Both the position numbers and the translations under genes were made by a program. Of a DNA stretch of 41,948 nt, positions 1 through 10,578 are shown in pieces; the first letter of the stretch is position 1, and the number at the start of each line of letters is the position of its first letter. The stretch comes from Spirogloea muscicola (taxonomy: Eukaryota; Streptophyta; Zygnematophyceae; Spirogloeales; Spirogloeaceae), in contig WELB01000013.1 of the NCBI GenBank assembly GCA_009602725.1, positions 145,511 to 187,458 of the forward strand, in the 5' to 3' direction. The notes below the pieces were generated by a model, which worked only from the letters and a program-made list of their open reading frames with translations, made no database searches and was not told the origin of the DNA.

Positions 1-474
1 GCCGCGACGGCCGCGCCGGGGCGCTGCCGTGCCGCCGCCCTTGCTGCGACGGCGGCGCTCTCCTTGGCACCGCGGCGGCTTTGACGACGCGGCGGCGGCG
101 GTGCCGCGGCTGTGGCAGGCGGAGGGCCAGGAAGGCGGCCGCCAAGGGCAGCCTCCTGCCGACGGAGGTCACCGTCGTGGAGGAGAACCCGGGCCCCGAG
201 GACAAGGCGCATGACGACCATGGCCGCGCCGCTGCCGCCACCGCTGCCGCAAGTACTCCCACCATGTACGCGACGGCCGTGCGACGCTCAATTGGCGCAG
301 CGCCATTGCTTTAGGTGGATCTGCCGAGCGCCGTCGGCTCGTCGCAGCTGAGCCGGCGGCAAAAGCGGCTGTGGCTCGTGGCAAAGGCTGGTGGCGGCGG
401 CGGCAGCGGCTGAGGTCGACGGCGAGTCCTGTCCCTGTGGGACGCGCAGGAACGGCCACGCCAATGGCGGCGCC
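1..474. other. GC-rich 5' flank, possible unassigned exon
   Basis: This stretch lies upstream of the first confident start codon. One plus-strand frame (about 3-312) reads without a stop and contains a plausible peptide (KGSLLPTEVTVVEENPGPED). It ends in a stop near 315, and no protein family was recognised. It could be an exon of a gene starting left of the window, the 5' UTR of the DUF2045 gene, or chance open frame in GC-rich DNA. Open frames on the minus strand look like shadows. Confidence 0.25.
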
Positions 475-3400
475 ATGGACGGCGCGAGGGCGGAGAAGGC
501 GCAGCAAGAGAAGGTCCACCCCGAGCCGCCGGAGGCTGCCGAGGATCACCCGCTGGCGGCGGGCAAGGCCGGCGTGGCGGGCGACGGTGGGGACAGCGGC
601 CTCCGAGACGCCCACGATGACGGCTTCGAGGACGTCCTTACTGCCGCAAGCGGCCTCGAGGAGCCGCCGCCTGACCAGCCGGTCGCTCTGCGGGAGGTCC
701 CTCCCCGGTCTGCTCCGATCCCATGCCATGCTCAGTGCGCGTCCTTGCTTGTTGAGAGCGCTGCTAGAAGTGACGGCCAGGCATGCGCTCGTGTGGCGGC
801 CATGTGCAAGCACTTGGACATGCAGCAGCCACCTACATTACAAGGGTCCCTCTGACTGATGCCACCAGCTCCGTGCTGCAGGCGCGAGCTGCTGGACATC
901 GTGCGCAAGCACTCAGACATGCTGCCACGGCCAGGCACGCAGGCCGCTGCCACCGCCGCCGCCGCCGACGAGCTGCCGCAGGAGGGCTTGATGGACGAGC
1001 GCTACTGGCAGGAGATGGTGGACATGTTCTTCCTGCGTACTGACGCCCCCGACCGCGACACGCACTTTGACGACATGCTCTTCTTTGTCCGGCGCACCCC
1101 CCGAGTGAGCACCCGACGAAGTCATATTTACTAATGATCCTCTGGAGTGAGACTAAATGTTTGGACTGGCTCATAGACTAATCTTCAATTACTGTTACGG
1201 AGCCGACAACGGCCAATGTGCCCAAGCTGGCTGACTGGCAAGACTTTGGTTGCTCTGGGGCAGGCCGTAGACTTCCAGCAGAGCCTGAAACCCCTGGTGA
1301 GCGAGCCGGCATTTGTTGCAACTTTGGAGCTTGCTTCCCGCCTGTGATCTTTACTGCTCATCTCAATGGAAGTCAGCTTAGGCCTAGAGGTGCTGGTTGC
1401 TACTTGCGCCCGCAAGGTGTCACTTCTTTTCCTCCCCCGGAGCTCAGGGAGGCCGTGAGGGAGCACTTAAACCTTGTCCTCTGGTGCGCGATGCGTAGAA
1501 AATTGATGGAGGTGGCGGCTCCAAGTCGCCTTGGAAGCCCTTCTTTGTGAGGAGGCGTGTTCCAGACGTAAGTGTCATGCATCCTTCCAACTGCGCCCTT
1601 TCCAAAGCATGCACATTAACAGTCAGGTCCTGCATAGCTCTTCAAGGCTTTGCCATCATTTACAAGTGTTCGTCCAGGGTTTAAGGCTTGCAGGACATCG
1701 CTCGAAGGTGCCCTGTCCAGCAGTAGATGCAATCACCATCTTGTGTCTCATCACGAGTCAGCTTCCACAAGGCACAGTGTGAAATATATGGATAACGGGT
1801 GGGGTGGCGACAGCTGATGAAGGTGATGGGGGGTTTGGCATCGGAAGTGGACTGGCAGCTCTCCTACTACCTCAACCTGATTGCGCATACCGCGTACACC
1901 CTCACAGTTGCCGTGTGCAGGTGAGGCCACCATGCTCTGGTTGCATGCAGCACAGCCTTCTTGTTCAGCTCTCCTCTCTCTCACTGCGCCTGGGGCTGCA
2001 GGTCATGCTCGTCTTGCTTGCTCTTAGAAGCGATCTGCTGGTTGACTGTTCTTACTTGCAGCCGGGCTGCGCTTGATCGGCATCGCAAGACCAAGGGAGC
2101 TCCCGTGACGCCAATGTTCAAGGTACACTCAAGGCATAGGGAGTCAGGAGTCACAGCCCCGCTGTGTGGCTGCTTAAGTATATGCCAGCGTTAGCCACCT
2201 GTCATCACCAACTCTTACTTTACTGAAATTGCGTGCGAGCTTCAGCGCAGCTATTTGCTACATTGTTGCCATGGGCTGTGAAGTGCTGATGTGCTACAGA
2301 TTGAAACCTACATGCTGGGCTCTTGCTAATCCTTGGCTCAAGTGGAGTGTCGTGTCTCATAGATACAACAGTGTTATCCCTCAATTTGTTTCACCTAGGG
2401 CTCTTGTGCAACACCTCCATACCACAACTCCAAGCAATAAGCTTTTCTGCATTTTAGCCTTCTTGGCAAGATCAAGACGTCCCATTTTTGCGGTCTTCCG
2501 ATGTCCAGCTTGTATTGTGTCCGCTTTCGCAGGTCACCAAGCGGTTGTATGCATCTCCAAGCCGCGCCAGGATCGACATGGAAGCAGCTAAGGTTGGAGG
2601 CCCTCTTTATGTCAACTCTCAACATTCTTTTTCTTTGTATACTCCCAATTCCTGGTGGAGTATGTGGAAGATACTGGCTAATTCAAGATCAATATTGCAG
2701 GCTTTGCATGCAAGAATTACTGTTGCGCTGTTTTCTCCCAGCTGCACATTGTGCCTAATTATCTAAGATTCTAACACTGGCAGGCCTTGGAGACAGTTCC
2801 GGCTTATCCTGACATCTGCTTCGCTGTTGACGACTACGACAATGCATTTGACTCTGTGGTGGGGCCCTGTTGAGGCATTATCTACCTCATTGTCTGAAGC
2901 TGGAGGCTTACATTCTAAGTGCCTGAGCGTTGACTGCAACCACTAATTCTGACTCTTTCAGAACTGCCAGAGCACCTAGAGGGCATGTCTTTGCCCTCTG
3001 CATCCAGGCTGCTAGGAGATGTGCATGCAAGCGCAGGCTCAAGCTGCACATGCTAGAAGACAGTCACTCTGGGAGATTCCTGCGTGGAATCTACGTCATG
3101 GCCTCCGTCCTCTCTTGCTTGACAGTAATGTGTGAAATTGCTCACAGTCTGCAACTGATGGTCTGGGGGCGGGGCAGGTGTTGTCAGACCCAGATCACTG
3201 CTTCTGTGTCCTGCTGAACGCGCACGGGGGCGCTGCCATACCTCCCGAGGAGGCATCACCAGCCGGCACGGCGGGGCCCCCAAAACGGACAAGCTCCGAG
3301 GCCAAAGCCCTGGGAGAGGCGCCGGGCGACGGATCACCCAAGGTCCACTCCCTGATTCGGCTGCTCAGGAGTGCAGAGCATTGTGACCTCTTTGTAGCAA

Positions 3401-5104
3401 CTCCGACTTATTGACTATAGGGCCTTAATAGTAGTATTTCCTGATGAGTTTGAGCTAGCTCAATTGCTTGCTCTCCTTTGCGCAATGTCATCAAGGCTCT
3501 CCAGACTTGCACTGACTCTGCGCCCGAGCCTTTGTCTGCTTCAATGAGGGCAGGTCACCCTCTTCTCTGGCTGCGTCGGCTACCCGCTTGTTCGAGCATC
3601 GTTCCAAGGTCACTGGAACTCACAACGTGCTCACCAGCAATGGCAGATTCAGGCCACTCAACATTTGACTCGCAAGCACTGACGTTAGCAAGACAAGTAC
3701 CTGCGCTTGCAGGACCGAAGAGGCAGACAAGGAGCAGAGGACCTTTTGCAGAAGAGAAGCATGCTCACACAGACGGCGGTCTTTCCTGTGTCTCTGTGCA
3801 GGGATGCAGAGGCCTCTGGGCCTGTTTGGGAAGCGGGAGGACCGAGCAGAGCGGCTAATCATGCGCGGCCCAGGAGGGCGCGGCGAGGCCGATGTGGCCG
3901 TCTCACGGGCCCCTCCGTCTCACGCAGGCACGACCTTGTACAGACTCTTCTCCTCGTTCAAATTCACAGAGGAGTTTCAATAGCTTCTGTCTCCTGCTTC
4001 CTGCTCTGATCAACTGTCAAATTGAACAAGTCATCTGCGACTCGGATGACCAGTCAGATTCGACTCAATGGTTGGCTTTGAGGTGACTGTTAGAAGCTCA
4101 CTGAGATGGGTATCAGAATCTGAAGACCAGCTTCGTATATGTAAGCAAGCAGGCAGGCAGCGTTACCGTGCTCTGATGCCTTTCCAGCAACCAGGCCTTG
4201 ACTGGAAGCATTGCCGCCCGTCTGTTTTGCAGAGGCAGAGCCGTCACAGGCGGAGGCGCGTCCTGGCGCCATGGGGGCCATTGCTGACAGCCCAGCAAAG
4301 GTTGCAGGCCTGCAGCGCCAGGTGGCGGAGGTCCAGACGAAGCTCCTTGCCATGGTTCAGGAGCCGTCCAGTGGCGAGCGCCAGCAGAGGGAGCTCCAGG
4401 TGCACATGGCTCTGTGCCTCACACGATAGTTGGACTGCGTCCATCTTGTCCATTCTGTACTGCAGTAACTGCAGCCCAGCCCACTGTCTGGCCTGTCACC
4501 AGAAGGCATGAGGGTGCTGTAGTCTTCTGCTCTCATGCTCGGCTTTGGACATGGCAGGATGTCCAGCGCCAGCTTCAGCAGGTGCAGGAGCAGCTTGGCG
4601 CCGCCTCGCTGCCACCACCGTCTGGCTCCTCCATCTTTTCCTCGCTTTTTAAGAGGAAGGATGAGACAAGCAGTGGCAGCAGCGGGACAGGGGATAAGCA
4701 CGTCCCGCTTCGCTGCTGCCTCATGTCCCTCTCTCTTCCCTGGGACTCGCTTGCGTATGACCTCCTCTTCAAGGTCTGCCACCGCAAATCCTCCTACGAC
4801 TGGAGCTGCTTGTATCAATGCTGTATTATATCAAGTAGTAGAAAAGAAGCAAGAAACTTGATTTTTACATTCACTGGAACAAGGTCATGTTACCATCTGC
4901 TGCAGATACATAGCAGGGCAAATTTGTTGCCCTTTCATAGGCAGATATAAGAATGGCGCCAACTCTGGCTAGTGCAGACTTTTGCAGAGTTGGTATTTGC
5001 TCGTGACGGAAGCATGGAGTGATATGTGTGTGCAGGACTTGCCGGTCAGGATCTCAATCACGGGGTCTATCCTCCCCAGACCGGCACGGCGGGACCTCTT
5101 GTGA
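475..5104 (+). CDS. KIAA0930-like protein (DUF2045 family), multi-exon
   Basis: The gene belongs to the DUF2045/KIAA0930 family, whose molecular function is unknown. Exons that I can place by splice motif and family alignment are 475-734, 882-1104 (ERYWQEMVDMFF, DDMLFFVRR), 1499-1546, about 1823-1920 (EVDWQLSYYLNLI), 2062-2122, 2533-2592 (LYASPS), 2784-2858 (YPDICFAVDDYDNAF), 3178-3342, 3554-3608, about 3803-3975 (RGPGGRGEADVAVSR), 4233-4399, 4558-4773 and 5036-5104. The block order matches the animal protein, including the C-terminal LSLPWDSLAYDLL region. Between the conserved core and the C-terminus lies a glutamine-rich, probably coiled-coil insert (exons 4233-4399 and 4558-4773). The ATG at 475 is the first in-frame one after a stop at 349 and has a good gccATGG context. 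One exon near 3610-3800 is unresolved. The gene is convergent with the transporter. Confidence 0.85.
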
Positions 5105-5463
5105 CGGCCTGCTGGAGCCTTCACTTTGGCTGCTGTCATGCCATTTTGTAAACGCCCCAGTCGGCCTCCACGTCTAACCATGTGCAGCCTCCACCGCTGC
5201 ACACTTCTCCACGCACACACCATGTCGCAGCACTTCATGACACTTACCTCTGCTACGTTGGTGCAATGTTCCAGCGGCAAATTTGAGGGCAGGTGACTCG
5301 TGAGGCACTAGAAGCAGGACTGCTAGAGGCAGAAGTAGACTGCTTTGACAGGCGGGCATTTTACGTAATGCAGCAGTTCAAGCTGATTGCTGCCTGTGAA
5401 GGCAGCACACATATGCGGGTCAAGTTGCTCAGAGGGCAGCCTCTGGCTACGCGTATTATGCCG
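5105..5463. other. Convergent 3' region, DUF2045 / transporter
   Basis: These 359 bases separate two genes that converge. The stretch holds the TGTAA signal of the plus-strand gene. No TGTAA was found for the minus-strand transporter, and no further gene is visible. Confidence 0.5.
5147..5151 (+). promoter_or_regulatory. TGTAA poly(A)-like signal
   Basis: TGTAA lies 43 bases after the DUF2045 stop codon. TGTAA is the usual polyadenylation signal in green algae, so it fits the inferred 3' end of this gene. The pentamer alone is short, and the call rests on its position. Confidence 0.5.
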
Positions 5464-8449
5464 TCACCGAGGAGGGGGAGCGTTCTGAGGGTAGAGCTCG
5501 TCCGCTGCAAGCTTGTATACATTGGTGCTGACTGCCGTGAGGCTCACGGCGACTGCGAGCACCAGCATACACCAAGCAAGGCCGCGTAGAGGCCGACTCG
5601 CCTTCACTTCGACGGCCCTGTCAGGCGCATCAGGCAAGCATCAGGTCCTTAAGAGAGAGTACATACATCTACAATGCACTGAGGCATGCAGAAGGCCGAA
5701 TGCAAGAGCACACAGGCAGTCTGTTGAAATGCTCTGCACAAGTCACGGAAAGCCCCGGTATGAAGTCTAGATCAACACTTTGCATCAATCTGGACTAAAG
5801 ACCAGACTACGCTTTGAGCAGTGTGGGCAATCCTTCATTTAGCTCACCTGAGAGTGACTACAGCAGGGAAGATGAAGCCAATGGTGACAGCTGAGGTGGC
5901 ACCTGTGAACTGAAACGCTACCCAGATGTCCGGCACAAGCAGCGCGCCAAGGAGGACCGTAGCCATGCAGCAGGCAGTAAGGAGGCAGAAGCGAACTCTG
6001 GCTTCAGCGAGAGGCCGGCGAGCTAGCGGGAAGAGGAGGTCGTCCACATTTTCACGTAGCGCGAAGTGCAGCAGCGGAAATACGAGCATCACGTGCACCG
6101 CATACCCCAGCCGCACGACGTCATCAATGACCTGGCTGTGCAAGCGGCGCCCAGCACCATCAGCTTGGGGCCCTGGTCACTCTTGGCAACGAGTTGGTCG
6201 TACGAAGCATATTATGAGCCAAAATTTGAGGTTGTGTACTAAAATCTTAATGTTAAGACGTGGGTGGAAAGTGGGGCGTGGATTTGGGTCTATTCTAGGG
6301 GTAAGGTGTCAGGGTTAGGTGTGCAGAAAGAAACGCATCAAGCATTTCTGTCATGTACCTGTATGGTATGCGGAGGTCCTGGTCAAAGTTAGCGAGCACA
6401 TCAGCAGCGGTGGCCTCGCCGAAGAGGAGGTAGCCGGCGAGCGCTGTGGAGAGGTAGACAGCGGTGCAAAGGAGGAGAGACAGGCGCGAGACCCTGGTCA
6501 TGGCCGCTTCCGTGCGGTCCGCAAGCTCCACGTAGATGGGGTGCACTGCGTGTCGCTATCGCTGCGGCGTTAGCTTCCGGTCTTGCAAGCGCTGGGGCTG
6601 CCGTCGGCATTGAGCGCGCATGTTGTTGAGGATGGACAGGAGGTGTGCATCACCATTGAAGTGGCAGATGAAGGCATTGGACATCACCTGCCAGATGGGG
6701 CATTCCACAGGCAAGCGCTTGACAGCCATCAGCACGTCTGTGCGCTTGATAAGGGGCTTGCAAGATAAGCAAACAGCGGCCAGCAGCGGTTCCATGGCAC
6801 AGGTTTGTGAACAACCTTGCGGCCGGTGCCACGTGAGAAGGTGGCGTGCATGCAATTGGTATGCAAGGTACAAGGAGTCACTTGGGCTGGAGCGCTCACG
6901 GGGATGATGCTGCAGAGCTGCAGGATGGCCGCGCCAGAGCTGACATCGGGCTTGAGGTGAGGCGCGTCGACCGCACCCTCCGCCAGCCGCACGACCGCCA
7001 CAGCGACCGTGATGGCAACAAAGACCATGGCGAGCGCAATAGAGAGCGCCGACGTGAACTTGAGCGAGTCTGAGGTGACATGACACACAACCGCCACAGG
7101 GCTGGCACGTCAGTGCCGCATTAGGGTTCAGAGTTTAGGCTTAGAGGTTTGGAGGTTTAGGTTGAAGGGTTTAGGCAAATGGATTTCTTGGCAAGAGGTC
7201 ATCCACCAATTGTACGCGAATCCGAAAGCCAACATATGTCTACAGTAACCAACTTACTTTCGAGGCTTGCCTGCTCTGCAGATGGTCAGGTTTGCAAATG
7301 CATACATTGGTAGAAGCCACAGATCAAGCTAAGGTGGGAGTCGCAGATTTGGCAGTACCCATGCGGTCCTGGGCAACAAGAGGCGCGAGCACGAGCGCCG
7401 CAGTGGCGAGCAGCACGGGGCCGCGCCGCGTCCACCAGGCCGGCCCGTCGGCCCACTCCTCCAGCAGGCCCGTGTGCCGCGGCGGCGCGCCGGCGCCGAC
7501 CTCGGCCACCGTGCCCGACAGCACGTCGCCTGCCAGGCGTGGAGCAGCGCCGAGCTTCATCCCTAGTTTCTGTAGATCAAAGCCTTCAATTTAGACCTTC
7601 ATGCATTGGTCCTCAGGCCTGCAGCGCGCACCGATGATGATGAGGTAGACCATGAGGATGCCGACGTTGTTGACAGCGACGCAGAGCTGCAGCACGACGC
7701 GCGCGCGGCGCCCGCACGTCGCCTCCACCAGCGCGCCGTACGACCACGCCTGGGTTGCCACCGATGACAGTTGGAGGGCCTTCAGGTGCCGCCGGCTGCG
7801 GCCTTGGCGACGCAGACCAGCCACGATGTGGGCAGCGACCACATGGCGTGCTTGCGGACCTTGATGGGCGTGGAGGCGCGCAGCATCATCTCGATGGACG
7901 CCAGCGACAGGACGCCCATGACGGCGATGATCGCGAGGCCCAGCGGCAGGCCGAGGACCTGCGGCGCCGCAAGGAACAGGAACAAGGATCACAACCTTGC
8001 AGAAGCGAATTGTGGGCTTTCTCACTATCGTCGGTGGTAACAGTGAAGCAACAAGATAAGTTGTGGTTAAGTTGGCGGTGAGTTGGGCTGGTCTGCGCCG
8101 CAGGAACAGGAACAAGGAGCAGATCACGAGCTTGCAGAAGCAGATAGTCGTGGTTTTCTCACTATCGTTGGAGGTAACAGTAGAGCAACAAAGATAACTT
8201 GTGACTAAGTTGGCAGTGAGTTGGGCTGGCCGGTGGCGCTCGGCGCATGCCTTCATCGTGGCGGGCAGCGCCATGATGCCGGCGCCGACGATAGTCGTGG
8301 AGAGGTTGAGCACGGCGCCGGTGGCCGTCGCGCCGGCGAAGCCGCCATGGCCGCCGCCGCTACCGCCGTCTGCGGCGGCGGCCTTGGCGGCGGGCAGCGA
8401 GAAGGCTGCGGGGAGGAGTNCCTTGCTGCTTGATCGGCTTGTTGGCCAT
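5464..8449 (-). CDS. AAAP/SLC38-like amino-acid transporter
   Basis: This is a multi-pass transporter of the amino acid/auxin permease (AAAP) superfamily. It probably moves amino acids by proton or sodium coupling, though substrate and membrane cannot be read from sequence. Exons in order show TM1 (AVLNLSTTIVGAGIMALPA), TM2 (VLGLPLGLAII), TM3 (VNNVGILMVYLIIIG), DVLSGTV, a block DSLKFTSALSIALAMVFVAI, SNAFICHFN, VHPIYVELADRTEAAMTRVS, GYLLFG, VMLVFPLLHFALREN and a last helix MLVLAVAVSLTAVSTNVYKL before the stop at 5464-5466. All blocks match the family in order. The TM1 frame has no ATG of its own. The ATG at 8449 (MANKPIKQQ) is in the other frame, and the two join only if the single N at 8420 hides a one-base error. 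Intron 1 (7959-8250) appears to use a GC donor. The gene lies immediately downstream of the PRR-type gene. Confidence 0.9.
7122..7176. repeat. Degenerate telomere-like repeats in intron
   Basis: Several imperfect TTTAGGG-like units (ttagggtt, gtttaggctt, ggtttagg, gggtttaggc) lie in a transporter intron. TTTAGGG is the plant and chlorophyte telomere unit. The repeats are degenerate and not at a chromosome end. Confidence 0.55.
7965..8229. repeat. Tandem duplication of about 128 bp inside transporter intron 1
   Basis: Two adjacent copies, about 7965-8090 and 8094-8229, share the order gcgccgc(a)aggaacaggaac, tttctcactatcgt, aagttggc(g/a)gtgagttgggctgg with scattered mismatches and small indels. 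On the minus strand the duplicated unit includes the pyrimidine tract and the cgccgcag acceptor, so the intron carries a second 3' splice-site candidate. Confidence 0.8.
8420..8420. other. Single ambiguous base (N) at a frame break
   Basis: The isolated N lies between the open acidic frame that ends MANKPIKQQ and the transporter frame that starts LLPAAFSLPAAK. Leaving out the N joins the two frames as QQGLLPAA without a stop. The most economical reading is a one-base consensus error. Confidence 0.6.
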
Positions 8450-8920
8450 GGCGCCAATCAAGTCTGCGGCAAGGATGGACGTTGAGCCACCAGATCCATC
8501 ATCATCCTGTGCACCATCATCCCCATCCTCATCGACATCGTCATCCTCCTCCTCATTGTCCTGCTCACGCTCCTCGTCGCCGTCCATGCAGGCCTCGTTG
8601 CGACCTGCCCCCGAGGTGGACGGCCTCTCATCGGGCGAGGGTGAGGACGTCGGCGTCGGCGAGTGTGACTGTGGGCTCTCCTTGCGCAGGTCCTCCCCAA
8701 CAATCGCCTCCCCTGTTGGCAAATCCTGCGGTATGTCCTCGCCCATGAATCCAGACATGCCGCTGCCGCTGCCACTGCCGCTTGACTGCGCACGGATGGA
8801 CATCCCAGCAATTTCAACAGAGTCAAGCCAAGCGCCTGATGTGCTAGATCTTGCACTGAGGACAAGATCTTCCGCAGCATGTTCGCAACAGCAGATGTGC
8901 CTGCAGCAGCAATGGAGAAC
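8450..8920 (-). CDS. Acidic low-complexity coding segment, PRR tail or transporter N-terminus
   Basis: One minus-strand frame is open from about 8920 through 8450 and on into the transporter ATG at 8449. It reads [18 protein letters not shown], then a Gly/Ser repeat, a Pro/Ser/Thr-rich part and a run of Asp/Glu ([20 protein letters not shown]). Its composition is that of a disordered linker. No stop separates it from the transporter. The nearest upstream in-frame stop lies inside the putative PRR donor site (about 8921-8923). It could be the C-terminal part of the receiver protein, a long cytosolic N-terminus of the transporter (ATG at 8803), or the linker of a fusion. The splice that would join it in phase to the receiver exon was not found. 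Confidence 0.55.
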
Positions 8921-8924
8921 TCAC

Positions 8925-10251
8925 GCTGTTGCACTTGCGCCACACATGCTGCCAGAGGTTCTTGAGCTCGTTCTTGCGGACGGGCTTCACGAGAAAATCG
9001 GATGCGCCCTTCTGCAGGCACTTGAGCACCATGTCGATGGAGTCCAGCGACGACATCACTGCGCGAGTGGGCAGCCAGAGGATTGTCTCACTGTTAGGGA
9101 CAGGACTAGTAGTGCAGATGACGGAGTGATGCGATGCACTGCCACCATGATGGTGGCACAATGTCCGATAACCTGCCTGAGTAATGTGGATGGCAACGAA
9201 GCAAGTTAGGGGAGGAGTGAGTAGCAGAGGGAAAGCGCGGCTTACTGATCACGGGCAAGCGGCGAGAGATGTCAAGCTGCATGATCTTGGTGAGCAGCGC
9301 AATGCCGCTCAGGCCGGGCATCACGACGTCCGTGAGCACCAGGTCGAACCAGTTGTTCCGGTCCTCCAGGAGCTCCAGCGCCTGCTGCCCGTTGGACGCT
9401 GGGATTACTGCAATGCAGGTGACTCTGCTTGCGTCAGCCCTGGACGTCCATACCAGAGTAGCAGTAGGGAGCCCAGAGCCACAGTGTCTTAATTGCCAAC
9501 AGCAAGCCTGACCCTTAGCAGTACGTCCTACCTGAAGTCTATAAGTCCGTTACGTGTTCCCATTCCATAATCTCTGGCTGTCTGTTACTGTGATACAATG
9601 AATGGCAGCCAGGCAGGAGGTATGCCAGATACACAGATACACAGATACACACCAGGAGGTGATGGTGGAAGAGTTGCTAGATAGGCAAAGGCAAAGGCTA
9701 AGTTGGGCAAAGTTACGGTGGCTGCAGCCCTCACCTTCGTAGTTGCAGTTTCTCAGGAGCGCACAGACGACATGCCGTGTGGAGTCATCGTCCTCCACGA
9801 GCAGCACCTTGAGGTGGCGCTGCGGCAGGAAGGTCTCCCAGCACACCTGCGGCCCGGCCTCCACGACTGCGCCGCCTTCGTCGCTCTCCGAGTCCATTCC
9901 GCGACCGCGGCAGCCACTGCTGGTGCTGTCGCTCTCCGCTGCGCCCGCCGCCGCCGCAGAACCGGCCGGATACTTGGCGTCGAGCTCCCGGCGCACTAGC
10001 TCCAATGCCGCCTCGTCCTCCTCGTCGCCGCGCCGGATGAGCGCAATCTTGCCGAAGACGCCGTGCACGACCTCCGCAGCCCGCTGCGGCTTGGCCAGGG
10101 CGTTGGCGCCGGTGGCCGTGGCGGCGGGGCAGGCGCCGGCCTCGCGCTTCATGGGCTTGGCGGCGAAGGGCTGCAGCGTCCTGGCTCGCTCGCGCGGGCT
10201 CTGCTTGTCAGCGGACGCGTCCCCCATGGTGGCGACCTCGGTGCTCCTCAT
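8925..10251 (-). CDS. Pseudo-response-regulator-type receiver protein (PRR-like)
   Basis: The encoded protein has a CheY-like receiver of the plant PRR clade, whose members act in circadian timing in the nucleus. Three exons join in phase: 9735-10251 (ATG at 10251), 9246-9407 and 8925-9058. The first ends with the PRR signature [25 protein letters not shown]. The second has [14 protein letters not shown]. The third has [30 protein letters not shown] and RKC. The 130 residues before the receiver are low in complexity. Unlike most land-plant PRRs, the Asp of TDVVMP is present, as are the acidic pair and the Lys of VKP, so the receiver could be phosphorylated. No CCT domain was found in the window. 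Reading on from 8925 without splicing gives a stop at 8844. An in-frame stop sits upstream of 10251 near 10310, so a further 5' exon is possible. Confidence 0.85.
9628..9655. repeat. Short (GATACACA)n tandem repeat in intron
   Basis: About three copies of an 8-base unit (gatacaca) lie in the first PRR intron. It is a simple microsatellite-like repeat with no evident role. Confidence 0.7.
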
Positions 10252-10489
10252 GACCGGCGACGTCACAAGGATGCCAGCGTCGTCGGTAACGGCGGCGCTG
10301 CCCAGCCTGCCGAGCTACGGCGGCGGCGCCGCTCCTGCGCCAGCGAAGGAGGCGGCCAAGAGATCCCGGCCTGCATCGCACGGCCCTGCCGAGCCCCCGA
10401 GCACGGCCTGGCCCTGCGATGGCCCCCGCTCAAGGCGGCGTGGCGGCTCTCAGAGCCAGGCCAGAAGCGCTGCGGCGAGAACGGCGCCC

Positions 10490-10545
10490 TCGGCGGCGGC
10501 GGAGGCGGCGGCGGCGGAGGCGGCGGCGGCGGCGGCGGCGGCGCA
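10490..10545. repeat. (GGC)n trinucleotide tract
   Basis: Almost pure GGC repeats with two GGA interruptions. On the opposite strand it would read as polyproline. It sits in the putative PRR 5' region. Confidence 0.85.
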
Positions 10546-10557
10546 AGGGGCTCTGGC

Positions 10558-10578
10558 GTAGGATTAGGGTTAGGGTTG
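10558..10578. repeat. Short telomere-like repeat
   Basis: Two to three TTAGGG-like units (gattagggttagggttgag) follow the GGC tract. It is the second of three such sites in the window. Confidence 0.55.

Noticed and set aside
169-813. Minus-strand open frame of 214 codons at the window start
   Set aside because: It is the shadow of GC-rich plus-strand exon sequence, with Arg-rich composition and no family or splice support.
5036-5104. Minus-strand frame reading GLGRIDPVIEILTG as a transporter exon
   Set aside because: The transporter already ends at 5464, and the plus-strand reading supplies the expected C-terminus of the DUF2045 protein in phase.
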